A DNA stretch of 64,000 nt from Pseudomonadota bacterium (GTDB lineage Bacteria > Chloroflexota > UBA6077 > JAJPHF01). Location of the stretch: contig JAJPHF010000058.1 of NCBI GenBank assembly GCA_021325365.1, positions 16,629-80,628 on the forward strand, read 5' to 3'. Both the position numbers and the translations under genes were made by a program. Under the pieces are notes generated by a model, which worked only from the letters and a program-made list of their open reading frames with translations, did not search any database and was not told the DNA's origin. Numbering within the stretch: position 1 is the first letter of the stretch; every line of letters begins with the position of its first letter. Below, piece by piece: positions 1 through 7,506 of the stretch.

Positions 1-450
1 TACGACCGGCGCCTGGAAGTCATCCCGCACAACTACCAGATCAACAACGTGACCGAAGAGTTCATCGCGATGATGCTCTACCAGCACACGCGGGTGTTCG
101 ACGACTTCCCGCGGCTGAAGGTCGTCATCTGCCACTGCGGCGGCGCGCTGCAGCGGTTCATCCCCACCGACCACCACATCGGGCACATCCGCAACGACAA
201 CCTGTTCTTCGACACCTGCGCCTACGACGACGACTTCCTGACCGCCGCCATCCGCCAGAAGGGCGTGGACCAGATGCTGTTCGGCACCGAGGCGCCGGGC
301 TCGGGCGGGGCGAAGCGACCCGACACGGGCCGGCCGTCGGACGACGTGGTGCCCGTGATCGACAGCCTGCCGATCCTGAGCTACGAGGACAAGGTCAAGA
401 TCTTCAACACCAACCCCAAGAAGGTCTTCTCCCTCCTCAAGGTGGAGTAG
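1..450 (+). CDS. Amidohydrolase family protein, C-terminal part (cut by window start)
   Basis: The reading frame is open from the first base and ends at TAG, giving the last 149 residues of an amidohydrolase-2-type TIM-barrel hydrolase or decarboxylase. Visible family features are the segment VVICHCGGALQRF, which matches the late-barrel His-x-Gly-Gly strand, and FGTEAPGSGG near the C-terminus, where most relatives have the metal-binding Asp in a G(T/S)D motif. Here that position is Glu. The tail, with a conserved EDKVKIFNTNPKKVF-like stretch, is typical of the family end. The substrate cannot be told. It is one of five amidohydrolase paralogues in the window, and the N-terminal HxH motif lies outside. 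Confidence 0.75.
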   Translation, partial: YDRRLEVIPHNYQINNVTEEFIAMMLYQHTRVFDDFPRLKVVICHCGGALQRFIPTDHHIGHIRNDNLFFDTCAYDDDFLTAAIRQKGVDQMLFGTEAPGSGGAKRPDTGRPSDDVVPVIDSLPILSYEDKVKIFNTNPKKVFSLLKVE

Positions 451-493
451 CGCCGGCGCCGGCCGTGGGGACGCCGTACCCCACGAGGCCGTC

Positions 494-545
494 CGTCGGG
501 CGGCTCCGCCCTGCCTCTCGGGGGCCAGGGCGGAGCCGCCCGACG
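494..545 (+). terminator. Strong hairpin, probable terminator
   Basis: Perfect 20-bp inverted repeat (arms 494-513 and 526-545) around a 12-base loop, 44 bases after the amidohydrolase stop. No T-run follows, as is common for hairpin terminators in very GC-rich genomes. Termination is inferred from position only. Confidence 0.5.
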
Positions 546-722
546 TTGGCACCCAACTTGCAGCAGCCGACGATTGGCTCACGCTGCCGCCCGGCGCGTG
601 CGGGCGCCGCCCGCAGGCGCGGACGCGCGCGGGGTGGCGGGGCCGCAGAGTAAACGTGCCTGCCTGGATCGGGCAGGCGAGGGCCCGCCCGCGGACGGAG
701 CGGGCCCGGGAGGAGACGGAGG

Positions 723-1205
723 ATGACGTTCCGCATTGACCGTTTCGCCCGTCGGGTGGCGCTGCCGCTGGTCGCGCTGGCGCTGCTCGTCGGGCCACTC
801 GCCGTCGCGTTCCCCGGGGCGGCGCTGGCCCAGAACACGGCCCAGGACGACTACAACAACGCGCGCAACATGCTGCAGCAGAGCGACTACACGGGCGCGG
901 TCCAGGGGTTCACGGCGGCCATCAACGCCGATCCGTCGCTGGCCGAGGCCTACGTGGGCCGCGCCACCGCGTACATGTATCAGGGGAACCTGGACGCCGC
1001 GCTGCAAGACTACAACCAGGCGCTGCAGCTCCAGCCGAACCTGCCGGAGGCGCTGTACAACCGCGGCGTGGTGCTGGCGCAAAGGGGCGACTCGCAGGGT
1101 GCGATCAGCGACCTGCAGCGCGCGGCGGAGCTGTTCCGCGACCGCGGCGACCAGCAGACCGCCGACCTAGTGTCGAACGCGATCAACACCCTTCAGCAGG
1201 AGTAG
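723..1205 (+). CDS. Secreted tetratricopeptide repeat (TPR) protein
   Basis: A 160-residue protein with an N-terminal signal peptide (basic residues 4-11, hydrophobic core about 12-30, likely cleavage after Ala-Leu-Ala near residue 36). The mature part is almost entirely three TPR units (about 41-74, 75-108, 109-142), with hallmark residues as in AYVGRATAYMYQGNLDAALQ and ALYNRGVVLAQRGDSQGAI. TPRs mediate protein-protein contact, so this is likely an exported scaffold. The start is supported by GGAGGAGACGGAGG immediately upstream. It stands alone between two hairpin-rich gaps. The partner is unknown. Confidence 0.8.
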   Translation: MTFRIDRFARRVALPLVALALLVGPLAVAFPGAALAQNTAQDDYNNARNMLQQSDYTGAVQGFTAAINADPSLAEAYVGRATAYMYQGNLDAALQDYNQALQLQPNLPEALYNRGVVLAQRGDSQGAISDLQRAAELFRDRGDQQTADLVSNAINTLQQE

Positions 1206-1465
1206 ACGCCCGGCACAGCCGGGCACGCGGGGCGCGGGCGCCTCTCGCCCGCGCCCGACCACCCGCGCCGAGCCCGCGCCGGGGCGCGCAGCCGCCCGCC
1301 CGGCCCGGGCTCGGCGTGTGTCTGCCGCGTTCGCGGGCAGCACATCGCGCCGGGGCGCCAGCCGAGCGCCGGGGCCACGTGGCAAGCAATTTGCATAAGG
1401 CAATCGAGTGAGAGCATTGCCGGCGCCAGAGTCGCCGCGCCACACCGCTTGCTCGGGAGCCTGTC

Positions 1466-3079
1466 ATGCAGCTCGCTCTGCCGCCGCCCTCATCACCGGT
1501 TGCGCCGCGGCCGCCGCGCCCGGGGCTAGTGCGGCGCGCGCAAGTCGCGTGCAGCGCGGCCGCGGCGCTCGCGCCCCAGCCAGTCGCCGCCCTGACCGTC
1601 GGCGCGGACGACGACATGGCGACCCTGCACGCGCGGCTGGAGCGCGCCGCCAACCGCCGGCTGACGCTGGCCGTCGCGCCCGACGCGCGGGTGTTGCAGC
1701 GCCCGCTCGACTACCGGGTGCTGCGGCGGCTCGCCGAAGAGCTGTCGCTGGACGTAAGCATCGCCACGGACGAGCCGCAGCGTCGCCGGCTGGCGCGTGA
1801 GTTCGGGTTTGCCGTCGAGGCGCCGCGCGGCCGGCAGCGGACGTGGCGCCGCCGCGCGCGGCGCGCGGCCAGCGCGGCCGCCGTGCTGGCGCTGCTCGCC
1901 GTGACGCTGGTAGCCTTGCCCCACACGCAGGTGACGCTGGACCCGGGGGCGACGGCGCTCACGCGCGCGGCTATGCTCACTGTCGACCTGCGACCGGGCG
2001 CCCCGGGGGTGGGCGACGGCTGGGTGGCGAGCAAGGCGCTGACGACCACCTTCGAGATCCAGCAGACGGTTCCCACGACGGGCAGCCAGTCGATTGGCCG
2101 GACGCCGGCCACCGGGTACGTGACGTTCCAGGACCTACGGCCATACGTACCGCCCGTACCGCCCGTCGCCGTACCGCGGCAGGGCGCCCCGCCGAACGAC
2201 AGCGCGAGCAGCGCGGCGGGCGCCGTCCTCATCCCGCTGCCGGTCGCCGCGGCGCCATCGCCCGCGCCGGCGCCACCCGAGCGCGTCATCCCAGCGGGCA
2301 CCGCGGTCATGACGCAAGACGGCCAGCGGTTCTTCACGCAGGCCGACGCGCACCTGACGCCGAGCGGCTACGTGCAGGTGCCGATCGTGGCCGAGTTCGC
2401 GGGGAGCGGGGGCAACGTGCCGGCGGGTAGCATCGACCGCCTGGCGGACCCCCAGGCAGACGCCACGGACCTGCGCGTCGAGAACCGCCTGGCGACCTAC
2501 GGCGGCACCGACCGGCAGGAGCACGTGGTCGCCGCCGCGGACCGGGAGAAGCTGGAGCAGGCGTTAAAGGACCGCGCGGCCGCCGAGGCGCCGGCACGGC
2601 TGTTCCAGGAGGCCGGGACCGACTTCGTCGTCGTGCCCGATACCGCCACATGGAGCATGGAGCCGCAGTTCGACTACGCGGTGGACCAGCGCGCCACCCA
2701 GCTCACGGGCCGCGCTGTCGTGCGCGTGCGGGGTCTCGGCGTGCCCAGCGAGGCGCTGGAAGCGATCGCCGACCGCGCCTGGCGCGAGCAGCTACCCGAC
2801 GGGCTGGGAAGCCTCGGCAAGCCGCGGGTGGCCGGTCCGCCCGCGATCGAGGAGCGGACAGACGACTACCTGGTCGTCACGCTGCCCGTGGAGGGCAAGG
2901 TGGCGCCGAAGCTCGACGCCGACGCGCTGGCCGAGCAGCTTCGCGGGCTGTCGCCGGACGCGATTCGCGCCCGCGTCGCGAGCCTGCCCGGCCTGCGCGA
3001 CCAGCCGCGAGTGGAGACGTGGCCAGCCTGGGCCCCCGCCGCCCTCCGCGTCGACGTGGCCATCGCCGCGGCGCGCTAG
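1466..3079 (+). CDS. Baseplate J/gp47-like membrane-anchored protein
   Basis: A 537-residue protein with a cytoplasmic N-terminal region (about 45-120, rich in charged helices), a single membrane segment at about 134-152 flanked by Arg clusters, and a large outside domain with a Pro/Ala-rich insert around 225-275. The architecture and the C-terminal segments resemble proteins commonly labelled baseplate J/gp47 family in Chloroflexota, often of unknown function and not necessarily phage-derived. The first ~45 residues are low-complexity, so an in-frame GTG at 1529 or the ATG at 1616 could be the true start. No phage tail genes lie nearby. Family assignment is from recall of similar proteins; the function is unknown. 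Confidence 0.6.
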   Translation: MQLALPPPSSPVAPRPPRPGLVRRAQVACSAAAALAPQPVAALTVGADDDMATLHARLERAANRRLTLAVAPDARVLQRPLDYRVLRRLAEELSLDVSIATDEPQRRRLAREFGFAVEAPRGRQRTWRRRARRAASAAAVLALLAVTLVALPHTQVTLDPGATALTRAAMLTVDLRPGAPGVGDGWVASKALTTTFEIQQTVPTTGSQSIGRTPATGYVTFQDLRPYVPPVPPVAVPRQGAPPNDSASSAAGAVLIPLPVAAAPSPAPAPPERVIPAGTAVMTQDGQRFFTQADAHLTPSGYVQVPIVAEFAGSGGNVPAGSIDRLADPQADATDLRVENRLATYGGTDRQEHVVAAADREKLEQALKDRAAAEAPARLFQEAGTDFVVVPDTATWSMEPQFDYAVDQRATQLTGRAVVRVRGLGVPSEALEAIADRAWREQLPDGLGSLGKPRVAGPPAIEERTDDYLVVTLPVEGKVAPKLDADALAEQLRGLSPDAIRARVASLPGLRDQPRVETWPAWAPAALRVDVAIAAAR

Positions 3080-3200
3080 CGCAGCCCCGGTTAGGAGCCG
3101 GCACGAGGACAGGCCGATTGGTCCAGCGCTCGTGCCTACGATAGCGCTCTGCCACTTCGCGGAGCGGTGGGCTAGCGCCGGGGTTGCGGCCTGCAGCCGC

Positions 3201-3221
3201 GGGCGGGCATGAAACCCGCCC
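3201..3221. terminator. Short hairpin between convergent genes
   Basis: GGGCGGG and CCCGCCC arms separated by 7 bases, in the gap between the convergent baseplate-like gene and the dCTP deaminase gene. It may act as a bidirectional terminator. It also resembles the short GCCCCTAC-ending intergenic repeats seen near 45.7 and 53.6 kb. Confidence 0.35.
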
Positions 3222-3260
3222 CTACGTCACCTTGACCGGTCGCGCACTTTGCAAAGCGCT

Positions 3261-3782
3261 CTATAGGTTCTCCCCCTGGTAGGCGCCGACGTAGGCCGCG
3301 CCGGGGGTGTCGAGCGGGAAGAAGACGAGCTGGCAGATGCGGGCGCCACGCTCGAGCCGCAGGCCGTGGGGGTTGCCGACAACCAGCAGCGCCTCCGAGC
3401 GGCCCTCGTAGCCAGCGTCCCAGACGGCGGTATGGAGCGCCGCGCCGCAGCGTAAGAGCGTCGAGCGCGGGCGCGCGAGCGCCATCAGGTCGGTCGGCAG
3501 GTGGACGACCTCCACGAAGCGGACGAGGTAGCTGCCCGGCGTCAGGAGGACGGCGCCCGCGTCGTCGAAGGGGACCGCTTCGCGGGCGGGCAGCGCGCGG
3601 TCGGCGCCGCCGGGGGCGTCGCGGCCGATGCGGCCCGCGCCGCTGAAGCGCCATAGGCTTTCCAGCCGGAGGTCGATGCCGTGCGGCTGCACCTGGGTGG
3701 CGACGTCGGCCAGCCCGCTCAGCAGCGGTGGGGTGGCGGCGAGGCGGGCGAGCAGCGCGGCGCGGCCGAGCACCCCGCTCAC
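3261..3782 (-). CDS. dcd: dCTP deaminase / dUTPase family protein
   Basis: A 173-residue protein of the trimeric dUTPase/dCTP deaminase fold, which makes dUMP precursor from dCTP or dUTP. Recognisable family segments are QPHGIDLRL near residue 33 (nucleotide-binding region), ARPRSTLLRCG near 103, and the DAGYEGRSEALLVV stretch near 122, where the catalytic Glu of dCTP deaminases normally sits. It is slightly shorter than the usual ~190 residues. It starts with GTG, which overlaps the TGA of folB (GTGA), so translation is coupled. Whether it is a mono- or bifunctional deaminase/dUTPase cannot be decided from sequence alone. Confidence 0.75.
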   Translation of the reverse strand: MSGVLGRAALLARLAATPPLLSGLADVATQVQPHGIDLRLESLWRFSGAGRIGRDAPGGADRALPAREAVPFDDAGAVLLTPGSYLVRFVEVVHLPTDLMALARPRSTLLRCGAALHTAVWDAGYEGRSEALLVVGNPHGLRLERGARICQLVFFPLDTPGAAYVGAYQGENL

Positions 3783-4156
3783 GATGACGGCTCGCGGCCG
3801 CGCTGCACCTCGGCGGCGATGGTGGCGAAGGTGGCGCCGGGCAGCGGCGCGCCGGGCTTATGGACGCGCACGGTCACGCGTTGGAGCGGGGGGAACGCCG
3901 CGAGCAGCCGCCGCGCGACGCGCTCGGCCACCGCCTCGAGGAGGTTGAGGGGGGGGCCCTCGACGATGGCGCGGACCTCCTCGTACAGGGCGGCGTAGTC
4001 CACCGTGGCGGCCAGGTCGTCGCGCTCGCCGGCCGCGCGCAGGTCGAGCGTCGCCTCGACGTCTACCACGAAGCGCCCGCCCAGCGCGCGCTCGGCCGGG
4101 AGCACGCCGTGGCGGCCGTAGAAGACCAGGCCGCTGAGCAGCAGGCGATCAGTCAT
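3779..4156 (-). CDS. folB: Dihydroneopterin aldolase
   Basis: About 125 residues from the chosen ATG. It begins MTDRLLLSGLVFYGRHGVL, the signature N-terminus of FolB, with the catalytic region Y-G-R-H-G-V and the later segment PLNLLEAVAERVA. FolB converts dihydroneopterin to 6-hydroxymethyl-dihydropterin in folate synthesis. The frame is open for 20 more codons upstream, but those residues do not look like FolB, so the internal ATG was chosen. It lies 32 bases downstream of the selenoprotein gene and overlaps the dCTP deaminase start, so the three probably form one transcript. No other folate genes are in view. Confidence 0.85.
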   Translation of the reverse strand: MTDRLLLSGLVFYGRHGVLPAERALGGRFVVDVEATLDLRAAGERDDLAATVDYAALYEEVRAIVEGPPLNLLEAVAERVARRLLAAFPPLQRVTVRVHKPGAPLPGATFATIAAEVQRGREPSS

Positions 4157-4188
4157 AGCAAGTCGTTCGCCGCCGGTCGCGGGTCGGG

Positions 4189-5058
4189 TCAGGCGAGCGA
4201 GCACACGTCCTGGCACTCGCGGAGCGCGTAGTTGTCCGCGCCGTCGTACTCGCTGCGCAGGCGCGTGTCGTGGACAATGTGGGCCTCGTCCCAGTAGCCG
4301 CGAATGGTAGCTTGCTCCCAGTCGGGATCGGGCCAGCGGTCGGGCAGCTCGACGATCGTGCCCGGCTCGCGGACGGTTTCGGCCAAGGCGAGCGCGCTGC
4401 GGACCACCCGGCGCTGGCCTGCCGCGTCGTGGGGCCGGCCGGTGGCGTTGCCCAGCGGGAAGTTCAGGAAGGCCGCGCGGGGCGGGCGGATGCGCTCGGT
4501 GATGTCGATCGCGCTGGAGAGCGAGACGGTGGTCAGCCCCTCGCGCTCCAGCACGCGCGCGACCAGTCCGACGGACTGGTGGCAGGCCGGTCAGAGGGGT
4601 GTGTGCAAGACCAGGTCGGCGCCCGCCGCCTTCGCGTCGGCCGCCAGCCGCGGCGCCATCGCCGTCACGAGCTGGCGCAGCAGCTTGATCGAGCCGAGCA
4701 TGCTCAGGTGAAACTCGGTCACCCCGCCGATCACCCCCTCGCGCGCTAGCTCGTCCAGCCGCTGGTAGGGAAAGACGACGTTGACGTCGGCCTCGCCGGG
4801 GCGGCGGACCGGGGTTGGGTGGGAGGGACGCAGCCGCTCGGGCGCGGTGGCGTGGGGGATGCGCCGAAAGGTCATGTCGTTGGGGTGCCGGAAGGGCGGA
4901 TCGCCCTCCAGATGCACGCCGGCGCTGGTGAGGATCATCACCCGCGCCTCGCGCAGCGGCTTCCGCAGTGGCGTCAGAGTCGGCGGGCCCATCTCGGCCA
5001 CCGGCAGCGGCGGCAAGCCGGTGATCTCGCCCATAAGCTCGGCGTATCGGATGGGCAT
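4189..5058 (-). CDS. GrdB-like selenoprotein (glycine/sarcosine/betaine reductase B family), in-frame UGA
   Basis: Read through one in-frame TGA (4591-4593), this gives a 289-residue protein of the selenoprotein B (GrdB-like) reductase family. The TGA is codon 156 in the context HTPL-U-PACHQSVGLVAR, which makes a UxxC redox motif (U156, C159). Both sides match the family: the N-terminal half includes ILTSAGVHLEGDPPFR and GGVTEFHLSMLGSIKLLRQL, and the C-terminal half IDITERIRPPRAAFLNFPLG and REPGTIVELPDRWPDPDW. The ATG has a GAGGAGGAG ribosome site just upstream. A SECIS-like hairpin begins 10 bases after the UGA. The genuine stop is also TGA. The gene leads a set with folB and dcd. Known GrdB acts in amino-acid reductases, but stand-alone homologues like this have no established substrate. 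An alternative is a split or broken gene, which the UxxC fit and hairpin argue against. Confidence 0.85.
4562..4580 (-). promoter_or_regulatory. Candidate bacterial SECIS element
   Basis: On the coding (minus) strand ACCAGTCC-GTC-GGACTGGT forms a perfect 8-bp stem. The stem starts 10 bases after the in-frame UGA and the loop starts 18 bases after it, with G first in the loop. Bacterial SECIS elements sit within coding sequence directly downstream of the UGA, with a G early in a small apical loop, at about this distance. The fit is by eye; no folding energy was computed. Confidence 0.65.
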
Positions 5059-5479
5059 CGCTCCTCCTCGTGCGACGCGCGTCGTGCGGTCATCACGGCG
5101 CGCCCGGCCGCGCCGCCCAGAGTCACGCGGCGGACGGGCTCGGATGATAGATGATCCGCGGCGGCCTGGCAAGCGGCGCCAGTACCCCGCCGGGCGGGCT
5201 CGCGGGAGCTCGGCAGGGGGCTCGCGCGACGTCCGCTGCCGGCGGGAGCACGGGCGCCCCGCCGGCAACGCGGGCCGGCGGGAGCGCCCGGCGCGGGGCG
5301 GGGCGAGCTGCGGCGGGGCGTCGTGCTCCCGTGGCGCGGCGCCTTGTGCTACCATGCTGCAATCGGTTTCGGGGCCGCGGCCGGGCGCCAGGCCGGCCGC
5401 GGGGCACGGGAGCACGGAGCTTCTGGCGGACGCGGCGGGCGCCCGGCCTGGCGGGGCGCCCAGCAAGGAGGTGGGCGGC
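5059..5479. other. Divergent intergenic region, no supported gene
   Basis: This 421-base gap separates the minus-strand selenoprotein set from the plus-strand transporter lipoprotein gene, so it should hold both promoters. Very GC-rich sequence carries several chance frames on both strands, none with family-like content. A ribosome site AAGGAGGTGGG lies at its right end. No convincing -35/-10 pair could be picked out. Confidence 0.5.
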
Positions 5480-6646
5480 ATGTGGCGGTGCCCTCGCGCG
5501 TCCTGGCCGGCGCAGCTCGCGGCGAGCGCGCTGCTCGCCCTGGCGGCGTGCGCGCCTGGCGCCCCCGCCGCCTCCAAGCCGGCGCCGGCTAGCACGCCGG
5601 CGGCCTCCGCCGCCCCGGCCGCGCCCGCCGCGCCGGCAGTTACAGTGCAGCCCACGGCCCAGGCGGCGCCTGTCGCGCCCACGCACCTCCGCATGGCCTA
5701 CCAGCGGCTGGCGGTCGACGTGGGCTTCTACATCGCGGAGGCGCGCGGCTACCTGACCCAGGAAGGGATCGACCTCGAGATGATCTACTTTGGCAACGGG
5801 TCGGAGGCGATGCCGGCCCTCGCCACCGGGCAGCTCGAGATCGGGGGCGGCGCGGCCAACCCGGCCACGTTCAACGCCATCGCCCGCGGCATCCCCCTGA
5901 AGGCCGTCGCCGACCGAGGCACCTTCCGCCCCGGCACCGCGGGTGACCAGTCCATCGTCGTCCGCAAGGAAGTGTGGGACCGAGGCCAGGGGCGCCGGCT
6001 CGAGGACCTGAAAGACCTGACTCTCGGGCTGGTGTCGCCCGGCAAGGGGACCACCAGCGGCTGCGCGCTCTCGGCGGGGCTACAGCGCGTCGGCCTGACA
6101 CTGGACGACATGCACGTCGAGGGGCTGTCGTTCGCGGACATGGTGGGCGCGCTTGCGAACGGCGCCATCGACGCCGCGATGATCTCGGAGCCGTTCACGT
6201 CGCGCGCGCGGCGGCAGGGCACCATTGTCCGGCTCATGGGCGTCGAGGACCTGTATCCGAACTTCACGCTCACCACGCTCGGGCTGCACGACGACCTGTA
6301 CAACAACCGCCCGGTGGCCAAGGGCCTCATCCGCGCGTACATCCACGGCATCCGCGACTACCTCGACGCGCGGGCCGGCCGCACGAGCGCCGCCGACCGC
6401 TCCCAGGTCGAGGACGTTATCGCGCGGGCCACGAACCTCGACGCGGCCACGGTCCACGAGATGGACCCGCCCAACTTCGACCCAAACGGGCTGCCGAACA
6501 AGGAGTCGATGGCGTACTGCTACCAATTCTTCCGGGACCTGGGCCTGGTGCCCCAGCCGATCTCCGACGCGGCGTTCGCCAACTACTGGGGCACCGACCT
6601 GGTCGAGGAGGTCCTGAACGAGATCGGCCGCCGCCCCGAGGAGTAG
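5480..6646 (+). CDS. NMT1/THI5-like ABC transporter substrate-binding lipoprotein
   Basis: A 388-residue exported lipoprotein with a signal peptide and lipobox LALAAC near residues 20-25, then an Ala/Pro-rich linker to about residue 70. The binding domain starts at LRMAYQRLAVDVGFYIAEARG and keeps the family pattern ARGYLTQEGIDLEMI, LATGQLEIGGGAANPATFNAIARG and LEDLKDLTLGLV. This type-2 periplasmic-binding fold (NMT1/THI5/SsuA-like) captures small organic ligands for ABC import. No permease or ATPase gene is adjacent, so it must work with a distant transporter. The frame is open far upstream, but the ATG with AAGGAGGTGGG at proper spacing marks the start. An SDR gene follows after 14 bases, suggesting a shared transcript and perhaps a shared substrate. 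Confidence 0.85.
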   Translation: MWRCPRASWPAQLAASALLALAACAPGAPAASKPAPASTPAASAAPAAPAAPAVTVQPTAQAAPVAPTHLRMAYQRLAVDVGFYIAEARGYLTQEGIDLEMIYFGNGSEAMPALATGQLEIGGGAANPATFNAIARGIPLKAVADRGTFRPGTAGDQSIVVRKEVWDRGQGRRLEDLKDLTLGLVSPGKGTTSGCALSAGLQRVGLTLDDMHVEGLSFADMVGALANGAIDAAMISEPFTSRARRQGTIVRLMGVEDLYPNFTLTTLGLHDDLYNNRPVAKGLIRAYIHGIRDYLDARAGRTSAADRSQVEDVIARATNLDAATVHEMDPPNFDPNGLPNKESMAYCYQFFRDLGLVPQPISDAAFANYWGTDLVEEVLNEIGRRPEE

Positions 6647-6660
6647 CGGGAGGACTAGCA

Positions 6661-7455
6661 ATGCCGATGGAGCTGGGCCTGGCTGGCAAGGCGGCGATCG
6701 TTACCGGCGGCAGCGACGGGCTGGGACGCGCGGTCGCCGAGCGGCTGAGCGCCGAGGGCGTCGGGGTGACGATCTGCGCGCGGCGGGAGGAGCACCTGCG
6801 CGCGGCGGCCGCGGCTCTCGAGGCGACGACGGGCCACCCGGTCCTGGCCGTGCCGCTCGATGTCGGCGCCCCCGACGCGCCCGCGCGCCTGGTCGCGGCC
6901 GCCGTCGAGCGCTTCGGGCGGCTGGACATCCTGGTCAACAACGCGGGCAGCAGCGCGGGCGGCAAGTTCGAGAGCCTGTCCGACGAGGTGTGGGCGCGGG
7001 ACTTCGAGACCAAGCTGTTCGGGGCCGTGCGCTGCGCGCGCGAGGCGGTCCCGCACATGCGGCGCCAGGGCGGTGGGCGCATCGTCAACATCTTGAACAG
7101 CGGCGCAAAGGTCGCGCGGGCCGGCAGCCTGCCGACGGCGGCGGCGCGCGCGGCGGGGCTGGCCGTGACGAAGGCGCTCTCCCAGGAGTACGCCCCGGAG
7201 AACATCCTGGTCAACGGCGTCTGCATTGGCCTCGTGCGCTCGATGCAGTGGGAGCGGCTGCGCCAGCGCGAGTCGCCCGAACTGGACGAGGAGGAGTTCT
7301 ACCGGCGGTTCGCGGCACAGCGGGGCGTGCCCGTCGGGCGCGTCGCGCACGCCAGCGAGCTAGCCGACCTCGTCGCCTTCCTCGTCTCCGCGCGGGCGAG
7401 CTACATCACGGGCGTCGCGATCAACTTCGACGGCGGCGCGACGCCAGTCCCATAG
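6661..7455 (+). CDS. Short-chain dehydrogenase/reductase (SDR) lacking the usual YxxxK
   Basis: A 264-residue Rossmann-fold protein with the cofactor motif TGGSDGLG (about residues 16-23), NNAGS at about 91-95 and a C-terminal ITGVAINFDGGA typical of classical SDRs. Where the catalytic Tyr-x-x-x-Lys normally stands the sequence reads SLPTAAARAAGLAVTKAL, with no Tyr and Arg in place of Lys. The minus-strand SDR at about 32 kb shows the same change. NAD(P) binding is likely, but classical hydride-transfer chemistry is questionable. The start follows CGGGAGGAC. It is sandwiched between two substrate-binding lipoprotein genes on the same strand. Confidence 0.85.
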   Translation: MPMELGLAGKAAIVTGGSDGLGRAVAERLSAEGVGVTICARREEHLRAAAAALEATTGHPVLAVPLDVGAPDAPARLVAAAVERFGRLDILVNNAGSSAGGKFESLSDEVWARDFETKLFGAVRCAREAVPHMRRQGGGRIVNILNSGAKVARAGSLPTAAARAAGLAVTKALSQEYAPENILVNGVCIGLVRSMQWERLRQRESPELDEEEFYRRFAAQRGVPVGRVAHASELADLVAFLVSARASYITGVAINFDGGATPVP

Positions 7456-7506
7456 CGGTTACCGACGCGGCGGGCTTCGCCGGCTTGCCCAGACAGGAGA
7501 GGTGCC

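Noticed and set aside
4189..5058. Two separate genes or a pseudogene broken at 4591
   Set aside because: Both halves are one protein family in one frame, the break is a single TGA at a UxxC motif, and a SECIS-like hairpin follows.
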